A DNA stretch of 45,429 nucleotides from Sergeia podlipaevii (GCA_030849805.1 JASANZ010002101.1:1-45429), one strand, 5' to 3'; positions 11,501 to 21,000 are shown, counted from the first letter of the stretch. Notes: generated by a model not told the origin, from the sequence alone. Numbers and translations are program-made.

Positions 11501-14500
11501 CTGCTGCTGTCGTACACGGTTCATCACATCATCAATAGTTGCCGGAGCCCGCTTGTTCGCCTCCATCGTGGTAGAGTGGCTGTCCTTCATGGCCTCCAAG
11601 AGACGACCACCAGGAAGATCCGCAGCGGACACGCCAGCGCCAGCAGCGGCCTGAGCGGAAGCCTTCTCCATACCGTTGACACGCTCTGTCTCGAGCAGGT
11701 TGTACTCTGGGTTGTTAGTTCGGATGCCGAGAATGAGAGAGCCGCTTGTGATGTTCCACACTCTGCAGTCCGAGCAGCTCATAGAGAGAATCCATGAATG
11801 GCGAGTGCTTACACTGATGAAGCGGAGAGGGTCCGGGTGCGCACGCACGCCGCCTTCGCCGCTCACAAATGTGCACACGACCGCGTTGTGAAGCCCAGTC
11901 GCAAAAAGACGTTTGGTGCGGTAGTCGTACGCGATAGAGCGTAGAGGGTAGAGATGGTTTGTGCTTGCAACAAGTGCGGCCTCAATCGCGTGTCGGTTGC
12001 GCTGAAGAAGCTCCGGGACATTCCTCTTCCGTTTCCTCTCCGCACTCGAAGCAGCGCTCAACGTGGCGCTGGGCTTGTGGATGTTGTTACCGCTGCCGCT
12101 ATTCACGCCACTGTTTCCTTGATCAGCACCACTCCACATGAGTACCTCATCGTTGAGCATTGTGCGGAATGCGCTCTGTGCTTGATCCGTCAAGGCATAG
12201 AAAGACGTTAGGGGGAGACAGCGACGCATGCTCCAAACCTTCACAAAGCCGCTCGTATCTGTGGTGATAACCTGATCGAGTTCCTCCACGACAGTAAGAG
12301 AGACAAGAGGAAAGAAGTGGGGGGCAACGGGGTCGTAGAGTTCCACGTTGGCGCGTTGATTCGTCGTGCCATAAAGAAAAATGCGATTAGACACGGTCTG
12401 CATAGCTAGCACCTGCGCCGTCTCCGCGGCGACGACGTTGCGGACTCCTGACTCACATACACAAAACGTTCGCACCGGCGTCAGCTGCACGTTCTCTAGA
12501 GTGTACGTCAGCCTGGTCAAGGCGACGCCACCATCCAAGCTGGACGTAGCGAAGAGGTCTGTATTGGTAAACATATGTATAGAGGATATCACACTCTTGT
12601 GAATATCCATGCGACCGATAATGTAGCGGTGCACATCATCGCGGTACGTGCTCGCGGCGAGCTCGCTGTACCCCGCCGCTACATTATGGGCATTGCCAAT
12701 GAAAAAGTTTGTCGCATTGCGGCGGCCACCGCCAGCCGCACCACCAGATCCATCCGGGCTCAGGCGTGGAATGCGTCTCAGCAGTTTTGCAAGGTTCACC
12801 ACAGCGAGCTGCCCGCTGCACGTCCCCATAAGAAGAAGATGAGAGAGACTGGCGTTTCCGGTCTTTAGGCTTGCCGCACCGGCCCAGTCAAAGCTAGTGA
12901 TGGTCTCGTGGCAACGGATCAAGGCAGCCTCAGGAATGGCTTCAATGAAGCAAAACGTGTTGTATATGCGTAGCATGAGGTCGTTATGCATGGTAAGAAG
13001 TAGTGGTGCAACCGACTCAAATATGTTCGACACGAGCAACGCGCCTTCTAGTCCGATGCATTCGCCGTGGGTCCCCTTGTGTGAGATCGGACCCTCATCA
13101 CTACTAGCGGTCTCTTGGCGTTGCTGCTGCGTATCTGATACTCCTCCATCACCGCTCGTTCCCGCCTTCAGCTGTCGAATGGCGTTGATGGCGCTCTCCT
13201 CGTTTAACCTCTTACCGTCTTCGTAGCGAATAAAAATGCTCGGGGGTTTTTGGTTAAAGCGCCACGGTCGACGGGCCAAGGCTGCGTCGTAGCCATTTAT
13301 CTCCCTCGCCGTCGTCGCCACGTCCGCCACTACTGCTGCTGCTGCCGCTGCTGAAGAAGAAGAACCGCTGAGCGCCGCCCTACCGCTACTAATGCCGCAT
13401 CCCCCCATCGCGACCTTGCGCGCCGCCTTCATGCGCTGTCGCTCCTGCTCCACCTGGGCATTCTCAATTTCACTGAACACCTCCAGAGCGGGGCGTACAA
13501 GAATGCGCATCTGTATGCTGGCCATCGCAGCGCCATTACACAAGGCGTAATCGTAGAGTCCCTCCATCAGAACGAGAGACCTGCTATGGCGCACCTCCAC
13601 TGCGTTCCCAAAGTACCCCAGGCGCACGAGCTGAGGTGGGAAGGCTTCCACGTTATACTTGTCGAATACGGAGGCGTTGGTTTGCATCGACTTCATCGTC
13701 TCGGTGGCCTTCGTGCGATGGTGAACGACTTCTGCTTGCTCGATCAACGCGTCGGTGAAGTCAGACCATGAGATGTACCCTCGTTGCTCCGTGTCAATGC
13801 TGGCGAAAAAGTCATAAGCGATGAGTCGGCATTGGGATAGCATCTTCGCCGCCTCCTCGCACACGTTCGAGTCCTGCGCAGCACTGCTTAAAAACTCGCG
13901 GTACCACCGCCGTTGCTCACGCGTCGTCCGTGAAGGCACCCACGCCGCCACCAGCTCGTCTTCCTCGGCAGGAGTCAACCCAAGCCATGGGGTGGCAACA
14001 GCGCTTTCCATCGAGTGCCGTCCAGTCTTCATTGGTGGACGTAGCAATTCAAATACGGAGATGTAGTCTCCAATATCGATGGCTGGCTCCATGTCGCTGG
14101 CAACAGTGTGCCTCAACTTGCGTAGACGCTCACCATGCAGCGCGCGAGCATGAGTGGCAGAGTGCGGGAAGAAGCGGAGATAGTGCTCCGGTGTACATAG
14201 GACTGCCTCGGGAAAGAAGAATGGATCCATCAAAGCGCGTGTGAAGACGCCGGTGGGGAAGCATTGCTTGTACGTGAGAGAGAAGAGTAGACGACTGACG
14301 ACATAAACAAAAGTTGGCAATGGAATCAAAACGCCACCGTTTGCATTGGAGCTGTTGCTGCTTCCACCACCACCTCCACTATTGTTGAAGCGCTTGATTT
14401 GAATTTTGCCGCTAAGGAGTCCTGCTGCACCTTTGGCACTCTCCTCCCGTGAGGAACCGTCCTCGTTCTCCTCCTCCCCTTCGTTTCCCTTGTCACCATC

Positions 14501-16501
14501 TGCGCCACGCTTGATACCCCCTCCAGCTTGATACATCGTGCTATTGTTGGCGTTGCTGTTATTGTTGCTCGGGGCGGGCATCGCAGCCCGCAGGGCTTCT
14601 TCACGCGTCACCGCCGCCGCCTCCATGACGACTCTGAGGTCATCGTAGAGATCCATCTGCCACACATGCGAGTACATGAGAGGCTCCGGTGTTGGGGGAG
14701 GCAGATGAGAATGAGAGTGAGGTTGACGTAAGAGGTAAGAAGGCTTCGACAAATAGAGAAATGGAGGCGCCTGCGTCGCAAGGAAGGAAGTGCTAAAGCT
14801 AGCACCTCCTCCTCCTCCAACTGCGGTCACACTACAACGCTGGTGGTGCTGCTGGTGGTGATAGCGCGAGCTTCCATCTCCTGGCAGAGGTCCCGTAAGC
14901 AATGAAGTGTGCCCCTGTGAGGCCTTCTCCAGGTTCTGAGGACACAACGAGAAAGCCCCAGGGGGGCGAGGAGAGTTGACCACGACGGTGACGTCCTCCT
15001 TGTTTTCCCTGTGCACCTCCCATATCCCTTCACCTGTCACGGTGCTGTTATTCTGACTGTTCGTCGCGGTTCCTGGAGTTATGCTCGCGTTTAAGGCGCT
15101 GCCGCCCTCATCCACACGCGCTCGATTGCCCTTCCCAAGAAGGCTAGGCACCAATGGCGCAGGTGTGGTAGTACGCTCTCCAGTAATGGCTGGCGCCGTG
15201 CTCAGATTCGCGTTCGTGACCGCACACAGCCCACATGTGTCCTGCACAGCAGAAGAGAAGCCCGCAAACCCGGAGACTACACGTCCTGGCATCATGACCT
15301 GTGGCAGCCCGCCGGCCACCGCACCTCCTCCTGCAGCCGTCACGGAAGAGTTGTTATTGGAAGTGGCGTTGTTGTTGTTGTTGCTGCTTGTCACTATCCC
15401 CAGAGGCATCGGCAGGGAAGAAGCTTCCCCCTGCAGCTTACCCGAGGCAAACGAGGTTTTCTGGCTCAGCTTCCTCACACCTGGGGTTCTCTGCCAGGCG
15501 TCGAACTTGGCGTATTGCACTGTTTCAATCTGCTCCTTCACCATGGTTTCATACTCCCAAATCAACTGGGTGCGTGCTCGCCGCAAGTGCCGCGTCGGTA
15601 CTCCAGTAGGGACCGGATCTGTCCCTTGTAAGAAGCTGCACGAGCGCACCTGTGCAGCGACAGAGAGGCGGTTACTCTTCCTGCGTGCTTTGTTGCTAGC
15701 AGCTTGACCAGCGCCACCACTTGAAGCCCTTTGCTGATGTCGATGGAGGTTTTCATCGTCACTCGACTGATCATCTCCTTCCTCCTCCGCTACCTCCTCC
15801 TCCTCTTCCTCTTCCTTTATAGAGCGAATAACAAGGCGCTTGAGTTTGTCCAGGAGATCGTTAGGTGTCCACATGGACGTATGAGCCTCAAAAGAGTGCC
15901 GGATCGCATCCAGATCACAAAGAGCAAGATCCATCACCGAGGGAGGTGGCATGAGGTCGCTTGGAGATTCAAAGGCGGAAAGTCGAGTTGTAGACGCAGT
16001 ATTGGTTCGCCCTATGGTGTTACCGGAGCGCATACGCGACGCCAAGGGAGAGTGCGGGGCGGTAGAGTTACTGAGAAAGACTGTGTTTGCAAGGGAAGCC
16101 ATAGTTGTGGCGGCTGTTTGAACCTCAGCAGCAGCGGAGTTCTTGCGCGAGCCTTTTCCCTGTGGCACTGCCGCGCCACCATCCTGCAGACCACCCACGA
16201 CTGCTCTAAGGAAGGGCTGGCGAAGAAGATGAACAGCGGCTCCACCAGCGGCGTTAGGGCCTGACCCACCATTACCTGAAGGCCCACCTCCTGCCCCACC
16301 AGCGGCTCCTCTCCCTTTGAGGCGGCGGATCTTAGCTGGAGAAAAGACGCGTGCAGAAGCGCTGCCTCTGTGGGTTAAAGGCCGCGGTAGCTGATGCTGC
16401 TGTTGAGCTCCAGAGTTTTGCGTTAAAGGCAGTGGGGGTGCTTCAACAGCGGTGCTGCTCAAAAGCTGATCAGCGGGTGTGCCACTGCTATTAGTCGACA
16501 T
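2519..16501 (-). CDS. Giant WD40-repeat protein with EF-hand-like loop
   Basis: A single frame of 4660 codons. The start is the Met at 16501 (MSTNSSG), not further upstream: the upstream extension of the open frame is a translated polypyrimidine tract (FFPPFFFCF-like) and has only a TTG at its head. Order of parts: a low-complexity N-terminus with an acidic Glu run near residue 230; an EF-hand-like loop at about 903-914 (DTEQRGYISWSD); then degenerate WD40-type strands from about 1195 to 3085, for example SGFVKVW and DGTVSLW (Trp near 3076), interrupted by long Gly, Ala, Ser and Gln-rich inserts; then about 1570 residues of low complexity, with recurring RPTSA/RPASA/RPATA motifs near the C-terminus. 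An EF-hand followed by WD repeats recalls the WDR49/WDR64 type of proteins, which are linked to cilia; a flagellar or scaffold role is only an inference. No enzyme motif was seen. Confidence 0.8.
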   Translation of the reverse strand: MSTNSSGTPADQLLSSTAVEAPPLPLTQNSGAQQQHQLPRPLTHRGSASARVFSPAKIRRLKGRGAAGGAGGGPSGNGGSGPNAAGGAAVHLLRQPFLRAVVGGLQDGGAAVPQGKGSRKNSAAAEVQTAATTMASLANTVFLSNSTAPHSPLASRMRSGNTIGRTNTASTTRLSAFESPSDLMPPPSVMDLALCDLDAIRHSFEAHTSMWTPNDLLDKLKRLVIRSIKEEEEEEEVAEEEGDDQSSDDENLHRHQQRASSGGAGQAASNKARRKSNRLSVAAQVRSCSFLQGTDPVPTGVPTRHLRRARTQLIWEYETMVKEQIETVQYAKFDAWQRTPGVRKLSQKTSFASGKLQGEASSLPMPLGIVTSSNNNNNATSNNNSSVTAAGGGAVAGGLPQVMMPGRVVSGFAGFSSAVQDTCGLCAVTNANLSTAPAITGERTTTPAPLVPSLLGKGNRARVDEGGSALNASITPGTATNSQNNSTVTGEGIWEVHRENKEDVTVVVNSPRPPGAFSLCPQNLEKASQGHTSLLTGPLPGDGSSRYHHQQHHQRCSVTAVGGGGGASFSTSFLATQAPPFLYLSKPSYLLRQPHSHSHLPPPTPEPLMYSHVWQMDLYDDLRVVMEAAAVTREEALRAAMPAPSNNNSNANNSTMYQAGGGIKRGADGDKGNEGEEENEDGSSREESAKGAAGLLSGKIQIKRFNNSGGGGGSSNSSNANGGVLIPLPTFVYVVSRLLFSLTYKQCFPTGVFTRALMDPFFFPEAVLCTPEHYLRFFPHSATHARALHGERLRKLRHTVASDMEPAIDIGDYISVFELLRPPMKTGRHSMESAVATPWLGLTPAEEDELVAAWVPSRTTREQRRWYREFLSSAAQDSNVCEEAAKMLSQCRLIAYDFFASIDTEQRGYISWSDFTDALIEQAEVVHHRTKATETMKSMQTNASVFDKYNVEAFPPQLVRLGYFGNAVEVRHSRSLVLMEGLYDYALCNGAAMASIQMRILVRPALEVFSEIENAQVEQERQRMKAARKVAMGGCGISSGRAALSGSSSSAAAAAAVVADVATTAREINGYDAALARRPWRFNQKPPSIFIRYEDGKRLNEESAINAIRQLKAGTSGDGGVSDTQQQRQETASSDEGPISHKGTHGECIGLEGALLVSNIFESVAPLLLTMHNDLMLRIYNTFCFIEAIPEAALIRCHETITSFDWAGAASLKTGNASLSHLLLMGTCSGQLAVVNLAKLLRRIPRLSPDGSGGAAGGGRRNATNFFIGNAHNVAAGYSELAASTYRDDVHRYIIGRMDIHKSVISSIHMFTNTDLFATSSLDGGVALTRLTYTLENVQLTPVRTFCVCESGVRNVVAAETAQVLAMQTVSNRIFLYGTTNQRANVELYDPVAPHFFPLVSLTVVEELDQVITTDTSGFVKVWSMRRCLPLTSFYALTDQAQSAFRTMLNDEVLMWSGADQGNSGVNSGSGNNIHKPSATLSAASSAERKRKRNVPELLQRNRHAIEAALVASTNHLYPLRSIAYDYRTKRLFATGLHNAVVCTFVSGEGGVRAHPDPLRFISVSTRHSWILSMSCSDCRVWNITSGSLILGIRTNNPEYNLLETERVNGMEKASAQAAAGAGVSAADLPGGRLLEAMKDSHSTTMEANKRAPATIDDVMNRVRQQQLRSAYSRTISRQQQQLNASAGRKSQHGGSQWGSRRGSFGAGGDAQRAALAEISGALTIADSNQNDNVRNSNARHGDIACACVGQHERTVFYALTTGDIRVHRSDSGRLVKTYITTPPSTDDILAAAVHYRHTYIAVGRNSFVNSKAELIMNRSALVAAAVTGGDVSCITSFPMRARGGSAVGAAAVGGGGGGGAPIFTSLSSQQRVEAVAIVLQRLLMVHSSGAAGGSGGASAGGSVDSAAGSTGVSGAFHVEPINMMCLDSSQELVVVYADGLLRYYPLVGHAVTAHRTVIPEYLVAKAVYYLKTPIPKKKLGFGGKAADVGLDMLTQGAAASATTTHSGADAGEYARHASQYSVASDAEGTCSSPGLTPRGGVAAVTMCADSLAKGGALSATPRGGADRRPTTAGRLRSIAIAGGGGAPAVDRRDSFLTRHGLNRNTPGASLATATTPGASRSAAAASAVEGMAALALVEPDAVSIVAVSVHLQLLCVVQVNGAVTILDASTANASGAGGGFESARGLASLSTTAVLHSFTTKEEVTAASFLGAYPCLVLADRCSMLHFYLVKGAPLLSLFDDFFKSVMRDRLLTKTHSGATANLGGGEGVGGGVRRGFGIASGSGINRKGNTAAATEEQPVCDETNLAAPRVWTSAMPTRAGIPSSLHFDPLYSTVYVGTRDGFVSSFLIRKLIVALDLRPLGVSAADVSLDSYLMALKQQQKESNEEAIRNFLLVMFGVTPARIAEHLASARAERELVRANSMMYFSRNGLTSKLASPRSGDQAYTSTSAFPRLSESPLRQRLSELQSATLKSPCSRSGALSSISPNSSSSPMEEAADGDRRRSHGGSPHVQSPRSIQWVNSLGWVYDHCKGLLYGAKSATVSALALGSSNVGLRRATTTNAFSPKSVKVGTPNASGVYNHHSSTCNSISSIAEPPPLVSQSSLHHIASPTLAGAAVSSPRRMNTFYASGSGVGGGGSTMGLRQQQRQAAIAAAREAELPLKLDGASLADLLLASAILNDAMNLLLIRRGAENAQQSAATAAASEDGLVMSFLKSTEAGGGGGDGDESDADLDAGGEQRKRTKGVDKKDVNHSIGEGQQGDEEATAVAASAVKLQRADIRLIREWIASGVYLLRHSEQTDDVKTRKGRGSTVIAGGRMRQRETSVSSLSFSALATRHNSRSNDSASGRAFIETVNQELLLRASSRVSLGGRCWGEMAAAAAEQQQQQADDDDTSTALGCGGGGGKNNATTASGPYSQDLGTFYRHNHPITSRWVEPLFCRQTSFMSANSPLALLSPAAAVERARRERRERERVLLALASQQEAAATALELAGNDEDAAAKAAQRKAEADAHWQGAWDQFVEGTVPRLVTDMFRRPGQVLKEVAKLNATDLGITRITTRRNGYLLIGNADGTVSLWSPYACARIEQVCSSTTIPGSIIRMGDSIKRQFEHVQSMLALEKQRLAFQTDGTLGRNAAEGEEKIKSSIKAMLLQHHAERLKRKRRDKQSAEEEERRQEALASGGNTPERPARGWRASSTRASLTLNTTVGGGAGAAAGLGADNFLMSGSTSGGVSGGKRVSASGGILLSSSTSVTTAFTAAAALTMAPVTAMAKMKDTVQLLLGIISSEEVDQKRLFAEDLFFLPFKMSELAEVDTFDSQAYYAAVDLAIARLLHVVCGVGPDDNTGTSQYTQYLKQFARSSATIGPLGGSVGARGSTLMPLDRSAPIGVGAFAEDLYTNVRHYTTRDLRERRDSRLVCAALLHQLESPATYEVDYLNFAHDYVTAQNMREESWELREMQLVKVELAQMEGLQLRNGVPRHSHTPDTTVLCSATITSAAATASTARGTVFTRAPSLYGTPHRTALANPVGDIVTSVSPTSGFSKTRAHAGSSVGATPTQPHLNCSAHTAMEGGGGDAGRGTQGQAAAGNNDVDEAAATARRKAEAKEREELEQRIVKAMELEQRTEAVSRLSGEAAWIPSAHEHLVSIGRRGLDAEGNGSTTSSTKHVLAYLSPTRGAAAAAAASPCSAVDAEGEALTEEETAMVRLLEPAPNPSARRNIIRRFLTASGLSQRQQQEKERAQHDETTTSDGGTSSKSISVGKIQGKQKGKGMRMTTSGGAQASLMNNKVLMALQLEGTIECMAAKGEAVEKHQRQGKGGRKNTPSRREHSNYSTASCSETASVMSSQHQWVAAHHNAAGTHSDGGKRDNTSATRHSHRGGSTSAERQDGGSVARSTKEVSGASVVADETTVARQVVAATLRMTRSQREEKERRQQRVGGGGGSGLDDGAGEVDSSDRSETSTAGRNPKNKGIEPARAEAWLYSSTYTLTQPLLLVSDDDVDEGDHVGGVGEDDPALFAIEESCSDVEDANVIDMGRVGDEEDPEAQGFQESFLEELRSHMSSTTTTTTVGTMRDPAVSGHPLFATGRAAHSPFAFSPCTPDGRRTVAAASYGADEIASFHSSSQSSNSSRSASARPMKSVAAPAAGQPSTADAGAFNGFFITEPHQPPPLPRSPSPCGSSSGTSRPTSAREALRNHAAGSSGTIQCPPSLPPRAPRGSRSGTSLPASAFERQSPNPQQQRQQQHQQPRPPSGASETGQAMHMHALSSVTSTNDDLTTVANTAGHSSTASTRPTLRTTVAAVSQKTSITIRSPLPESSVSSNSSRSSSVVSTNATAAISRRKMPPSFHRNRPSHPFQTLKQLADSGEVATPQRAAAPTASPGEPLRGSTKTGHLQSKVHPDTYTWETLPKCRPARLARTGFTSRPASAVERASTMTVAFTASALLRPRGRSALMSQPLNDGIAQPRGGATTTTNPSGGSPLLPGALQPQESAHFPAEKQQQHMQMVKAAVAPVGGGGGGVLMAGGAGSMSSTSHAVMLTRSRGGRLGGGAAASSQQQLQHSRPGTGSRRTGSSRSPMMMAGKGGGGDGAAGQKHLTPTPASMRWTATPDGGRPATASSAFPAAGSLESSDVRDLMSGGALPTTTRKKHIIDMLPGGGGGGDVVR

Positions 16502-16509
16502 TTTTTTCA

Positions 16510-16554
16510 CTATTTCAAAGTGAGAAAAGCAAAAAAAAAAAGGGGGGAAAAAAA
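16510..16554 (-). promoter_or_regulatory. Polypyrimidine tract and AG that fix the start of the giant gene
   Basis: The minus-strand tract 16554-16522 is almost all T and C, and its first AG is at 16511-16510. That leaves an eight-base leader before the ATG at 16501. An additional T run with AG at 16582-16581 lies upstream and could be an alternative acceptor; the first ATG after either would still be 16501. Confidence 0.6.
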
Positions 16555-16863
16555 TGTGGGCAGTGCGAGAGACCACACCTCTACAGGAAAGCAAAAAAAA
16601 AAAAAACCTATATATATATTAGTATCGAGAGGTATATATACAAATATGACTGGTCCTCTCGCTTTTATTTTCAAACTGCCCTCTGTTTCAAATATATATT
16701 ATTGTGGTCAACGTTTATAATTCTGTCTTCTAATATATATAGTATCGTGAGCTAGCAGAACACAATGCTTTCCAGCAGATAACACCTATGTACAGAATAA
16801 AAAAATAATAATAAATAACAAAAATGAACCAGTAACAGTGACAGAGAACTTCCTCTCTCTCTT

Positions 16864-16881
16864 TATATATATATATATATA
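16864..16881. repeat. TA dinucleotide microsatellite
   Basis: A pure TA run of 18 bases in noncoding spacer. Confidence 0.9.
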
Positions 16882-18060
16882 CAAATATACAAATCTTCCC
16901 CTCTGCGCTACGTGTTTCCCACTTGTGCGTACTGCGCGCTATTTTTCCCTACTTTCGTGCCGCTATATATATAGATATATATAGAGAGATAGATAAGTAA
17001 GTGATTATTTAATTTATTTTTTTCCTCCTCCCTCTTCCTCGTATTCCTCCTCTGAAGAGTGATATATGTATATATATATTCACACCGCTGATCTAATCGC
17101 CAATGAGGAGAAGAAGGGGGAGAAAGAAAGAAACAGAAACAATAATATATATTCTTGCAAAGCGTGGTCTCCGTAGCAATTGCAAGTTGGAGAAAAAGAA
17201 AAGGAGAAGAGCAGGAAAAAAAAGATAAGTATAAAAGAGAGAGCGGAAAATATATATAAATAAAAAAGAAAAAGCAAAACAAAAGTGGGTATTATGCGAC
17301 AAAGCTCGACTTTCCTCCTCCCTTTGGCTATCAATAAGAAGAAAAAAAAAAAAGAAATAGGAAGAAGCAAAACAATAATATATGACACGAGTGGCAATAT
17401 ACAGACTTGTAAAAGTGATGTGTATGTGCGCGTGTAAGTGTGAGCAGCACTACGCAATTCAAATAGACAAAGCCTCCTTTTTATCTTCTTCTTTTTCTTC
17501 CTTTTGGTTGTTCTGTCTTGGAAGAGAATTTCCTCACGTGCTAGCAAATGTAATAATAATAAAAAGGAAAGAAAAAAAAAAAGAGAAACATATTTGCCCA
17601 GCACGGCACATGCTCGAGTACCTCCCTCCTCAGTAGAAAGCAGCAAGGGGGGGCTTGAGATTGAAAGAAACTGCTGCAAGTAGAACAGCAAAGAAGAACG
17701 GGGGGAAATGAAAAGCAAGAATGTCCCCCTAAAAGGATTAGAGAGGTGTGTGTGTGTGTGTGCTTCCAAAACCATTCTCCTATACATTTTTATAAACAAT
17801 ATATATATATATTATCGCATTACACTGAAGTTGAATTATTTCCTTTAAAGTATTTTATTCGGCATTAACAACAATAAAATAATTAGCAAAAAAATAAAAA
17901 TAAAAATAAAAATGCCTTGGCAGAGCTGGAAACTCATCATGGCTACTTTCGTTGTCTCAGTCACGGTGTTGCGGTTTCAAGAAAAGTGAGAGAAAGATCA
18001 TATAGAAATGCAGTTCTCTATCCAGGTGCCTCTTTGCTCAGTTCCTCCCACTTTTCTTTC

Positions 18061-21000
18061 TCAATACCCGCTCTCCTGAAGGACGTGCTGCTGCTGCGCC
18101 GAAAGCGTCGTCCTCGCCTGCTGCCACGGTGCTGCATATTGGCCGACGAACGGTGCCACACCACTGCTTGTTAGTGCCTGCTTGTCCGCCATCTCCACCG
18201 TACGAGACGCCAGAACGTTCGCTACGGAGCCGACTAGCGTGGGCAGCCACGCCGCGTGTGCGCACGTCTGCGCCTTTGCCGTCAGCAAGTAGATCAGCGT
18301 CATGCACGCGTTGTGATTCTCCGCCTTGTCGATGCGCATGGGAATACCAGACAACATCGGGGGAATAATGGTGTCCAGCGGCAGCATCTCTTCTGGCAGG
18401 CAGCGCACCAAGGAGCAGGTAGCGCTGATCGCGTTGTCAACTGCCTGGGGCATTTCATACCCTTCACCGTCCACCGCCACATCGCCTCGCGCGGCCGCAG
18501 CGCTGCCGTTGCCAACCACCGACCAGAGCGCCTGAAGAATCTGCTGGACCGCCGTGGTATCTGCGAATCGTGCGGTGCAGTGCTCGATAAGAACCCGAAT
18601 AAGATAGCAGCTGTTCGCACGCGCTGCGGACTCCTCCGAGGCGGCAATGACGGCAAAGCTCAGGTCGATCGCGGGGTCAAAGAAGCTCTCGCAGGCAGGC
18701 CCAAGGCTGTCGAGCATAATGGCGATGGTACCAGTTGCCATCACGACGTCCTCAGACGGGCGAGTTTCGCAGTCTGCATAGAGTGCCACAAGAGGGAACA
18801 GGTACTTGGCGTAGAGCTCCAGCGCAGGGCCGTAGGCCTTGGCCAAGGACTCAATCATCTCCGCTACGGCTGGCGTCACGTCCTCGTCGTGATCGTCCGG
18901 TAGATTCACGTACTGTACGACCATGGCAGGCGTCACTTTGGTCTTCCAGTCCATAGCCGCCGCGATCTCATCAGCAGACGGCGGTGCCGCACCACTCATA
19001 TATGCCGACATAATGCTAGACGTGATGGCGCCATCTCCTGCTGTGAGCAGCTGTCCCACAGGGTCTGCGCCACCGTCATTGGCTCCGCCTTCGCCGTCGT
19101 CGCCACTGTCCTCAGGGTCGTACTCATTATCGTCCTGCATCAGCTGACAGGGCATCTTGCGCCGAAGGAGCTGCATCGCATCCCGGACGAGGTCATCCAC
19201 GCCGAAAGGGAAAGCCTGGGGGCCAAAAAAGTCTAGCACGATACCAATCGCCTCACACGCTGCGGCCACTACGCTGCGGTCGGTCTCCTTGCGCAGCGTC
19301 TGCAGCAGGGTTTGATTGACAAGGTCGTCTAGCAGGTCGCGGGTGCGCTCAGCGAGCGTGTCGGACTCTAGAGACTTCACTACGTCGGTGCTGCCATGGG
19401 ACGCCTTGAGCAACTTTGCGGCCGCCACAAGCGCGTTGGCGCGGATATTGGGATAGTAGTGCTCATCCAGGCTAGCAAGTGGCTCCCAGCACTGCGCAAC
19501 ACGCTCAGGTCCAAAATGACCCCGCAGCACGTCTGCGAAGACGCCGATGGAGTACACCGCCGAGGCTTTCTCCTCGACATCCGCTGTGCGCACACGTAGG
19601 TGGATCTCCTCAGCTTCATCCCCACCATCCTCGTCGTCGTCGCCCTCCTCACCGTGGTTATTTTTGCTCTCGTCAGCGCCAGCGGAGTCGTCCTTCATCG
19701 CCGCGGTGCTCAGAGCGATGTCAGCACCCGCCAGCAAATGCTTATTTGAGTACACCGCCTTGTCCTCCTCAACAGACTGAAGCGCGCAGGCAATGGAGTC
19801 GTCCAAATAGGGGAGAAAGCCCTCTTGCAGAATTTCACAGGTGTTTGCCAGAAAGCCGAAGCTCTGCTCTCGCAACGACGCACTCGTCGTGCGCAGATTC
19901 TCCACCACGTGGCCCATAAAGAACGGCAAGTACGGCGCGAACAACTCCCGGCCGAGCGCAGCACCCACCACACCGACCGTCTCCGTGGCTTGAGCCCGGA
20001 GAGGAATGGATTCTGGGCTTGCAGGCATCTCAAAAGGCTGTCGCAGCAGACCCAGCACGGCGGGGGCATGAGCCTGGAAGGACTCACAGCGCGTCATGCC
20101 CATGGCCGAGATGACTCCGCACAGGCCTTTCTGCGTCTCAAGAGAGCTTCGGCTGATGGATTCCATGACGCTTGGCAAAAGAACGTTAATGTAGGGCTCC
20201 AGGTTGTCTTCGACGTTCTCGCAGAGCGTATCAAGAGCCTCCGCGACACGGCGCCGGACGAGGTCACTTTCATCCAGCAGAAGAGGCGTAAGCATGGGGA
20301 AGAGCTCTGCGTGGTGCGTCAAGATCTCCGGCTGCAGATGCGTGCAGAAGTATGAAAGGGAGAAGCCCGCGGCTTCGCGGGGAATAGGACTGAGGTCCGC
20401 GAGCATCCTTCGAGTAATGTCGAGCACATAGCCCACACGGCGACGGAGATAGCTGGGATTGCCCTCTGCAAGACACGCGAGGCCAACGATCGCTGCCTTC
20501 TTCGTCAACGGGTCCGCTGCGCGAGAGGCCGCGTCATCCGCCACACAGCCAAAGTAAGGCACAAGAGCCGCTGTGAAAGCCTTGGAGGCAACATTGGTTG
20601 CGAGTGAGCTCAGCAGGTGACCGCCCACCATGCATGGCGGTCGTACATGAAGCATATCCACGTCATCCTCCATGTCGCCATCGTCCCCCTCATCGTCGTT
20701 GCCGCCAGTAGCGGGATCTGAAAGAGAAATCGTGGCATCCTCAGACATCAGCTGCATGCAGGCAGCCACGAGTGGGGCGAGGAGACTACGAGAAACGATA
20801 AACTTCGGCTTTGACGTGACAAGCTGAGAGAGAGCGGCGCCGCTGTTCTCGCGCACGCGCGGATGATTGACGGCGTTCACCATCACGCCCACCAGACCGC
20901 CGGCGATCGTGACGAGCATCTCACCATGCTTCTTGGCTGTCAGATCCTGGAAGAGTCCTTCAATGAGATCGAGAACACTGATGCAGAGACTCGCCATGTC

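Larger units (their letters stand above)
16502..18060 (-). other. Long spacer between karyopherin and giant WD40 genes
   Basis: About 1.5 kb with no supported gene. It is the probable 3' UTR of the karyopherin mRNA plus the short leader of the giant gene. It contains TA repeats (for example 16864-16881), long purine-rich stretches on the plus strand and several T-rich tracts on the coding strand. A 239-codon minus-strand open frame at 17799-17080 translates to a Phe/Leu/Ser-rich peptide that simply reflects the pyrimidine bias, and was not accepted as a gene. Confidence 0.6.

Noticed and set aside
15081..15707. Long plus-strand frames antisense to the giant gene (also 2820-3473, 18256-18903 and others)
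   Set aside because: They are shadows of GC-rich coding sequence on the other strand; they have unbiased composition and no start or splice context.
17080..17799. A 239-codon minus-strand open frame with hydrophobic, Phe/Leu-rich translation
   Set aside because: It lies in a pyrimidine-rich spacer; the apparent membrane segments are translations of T and C runs, and it contains homopolymer Lys and Ser stretches with no family resemblance.
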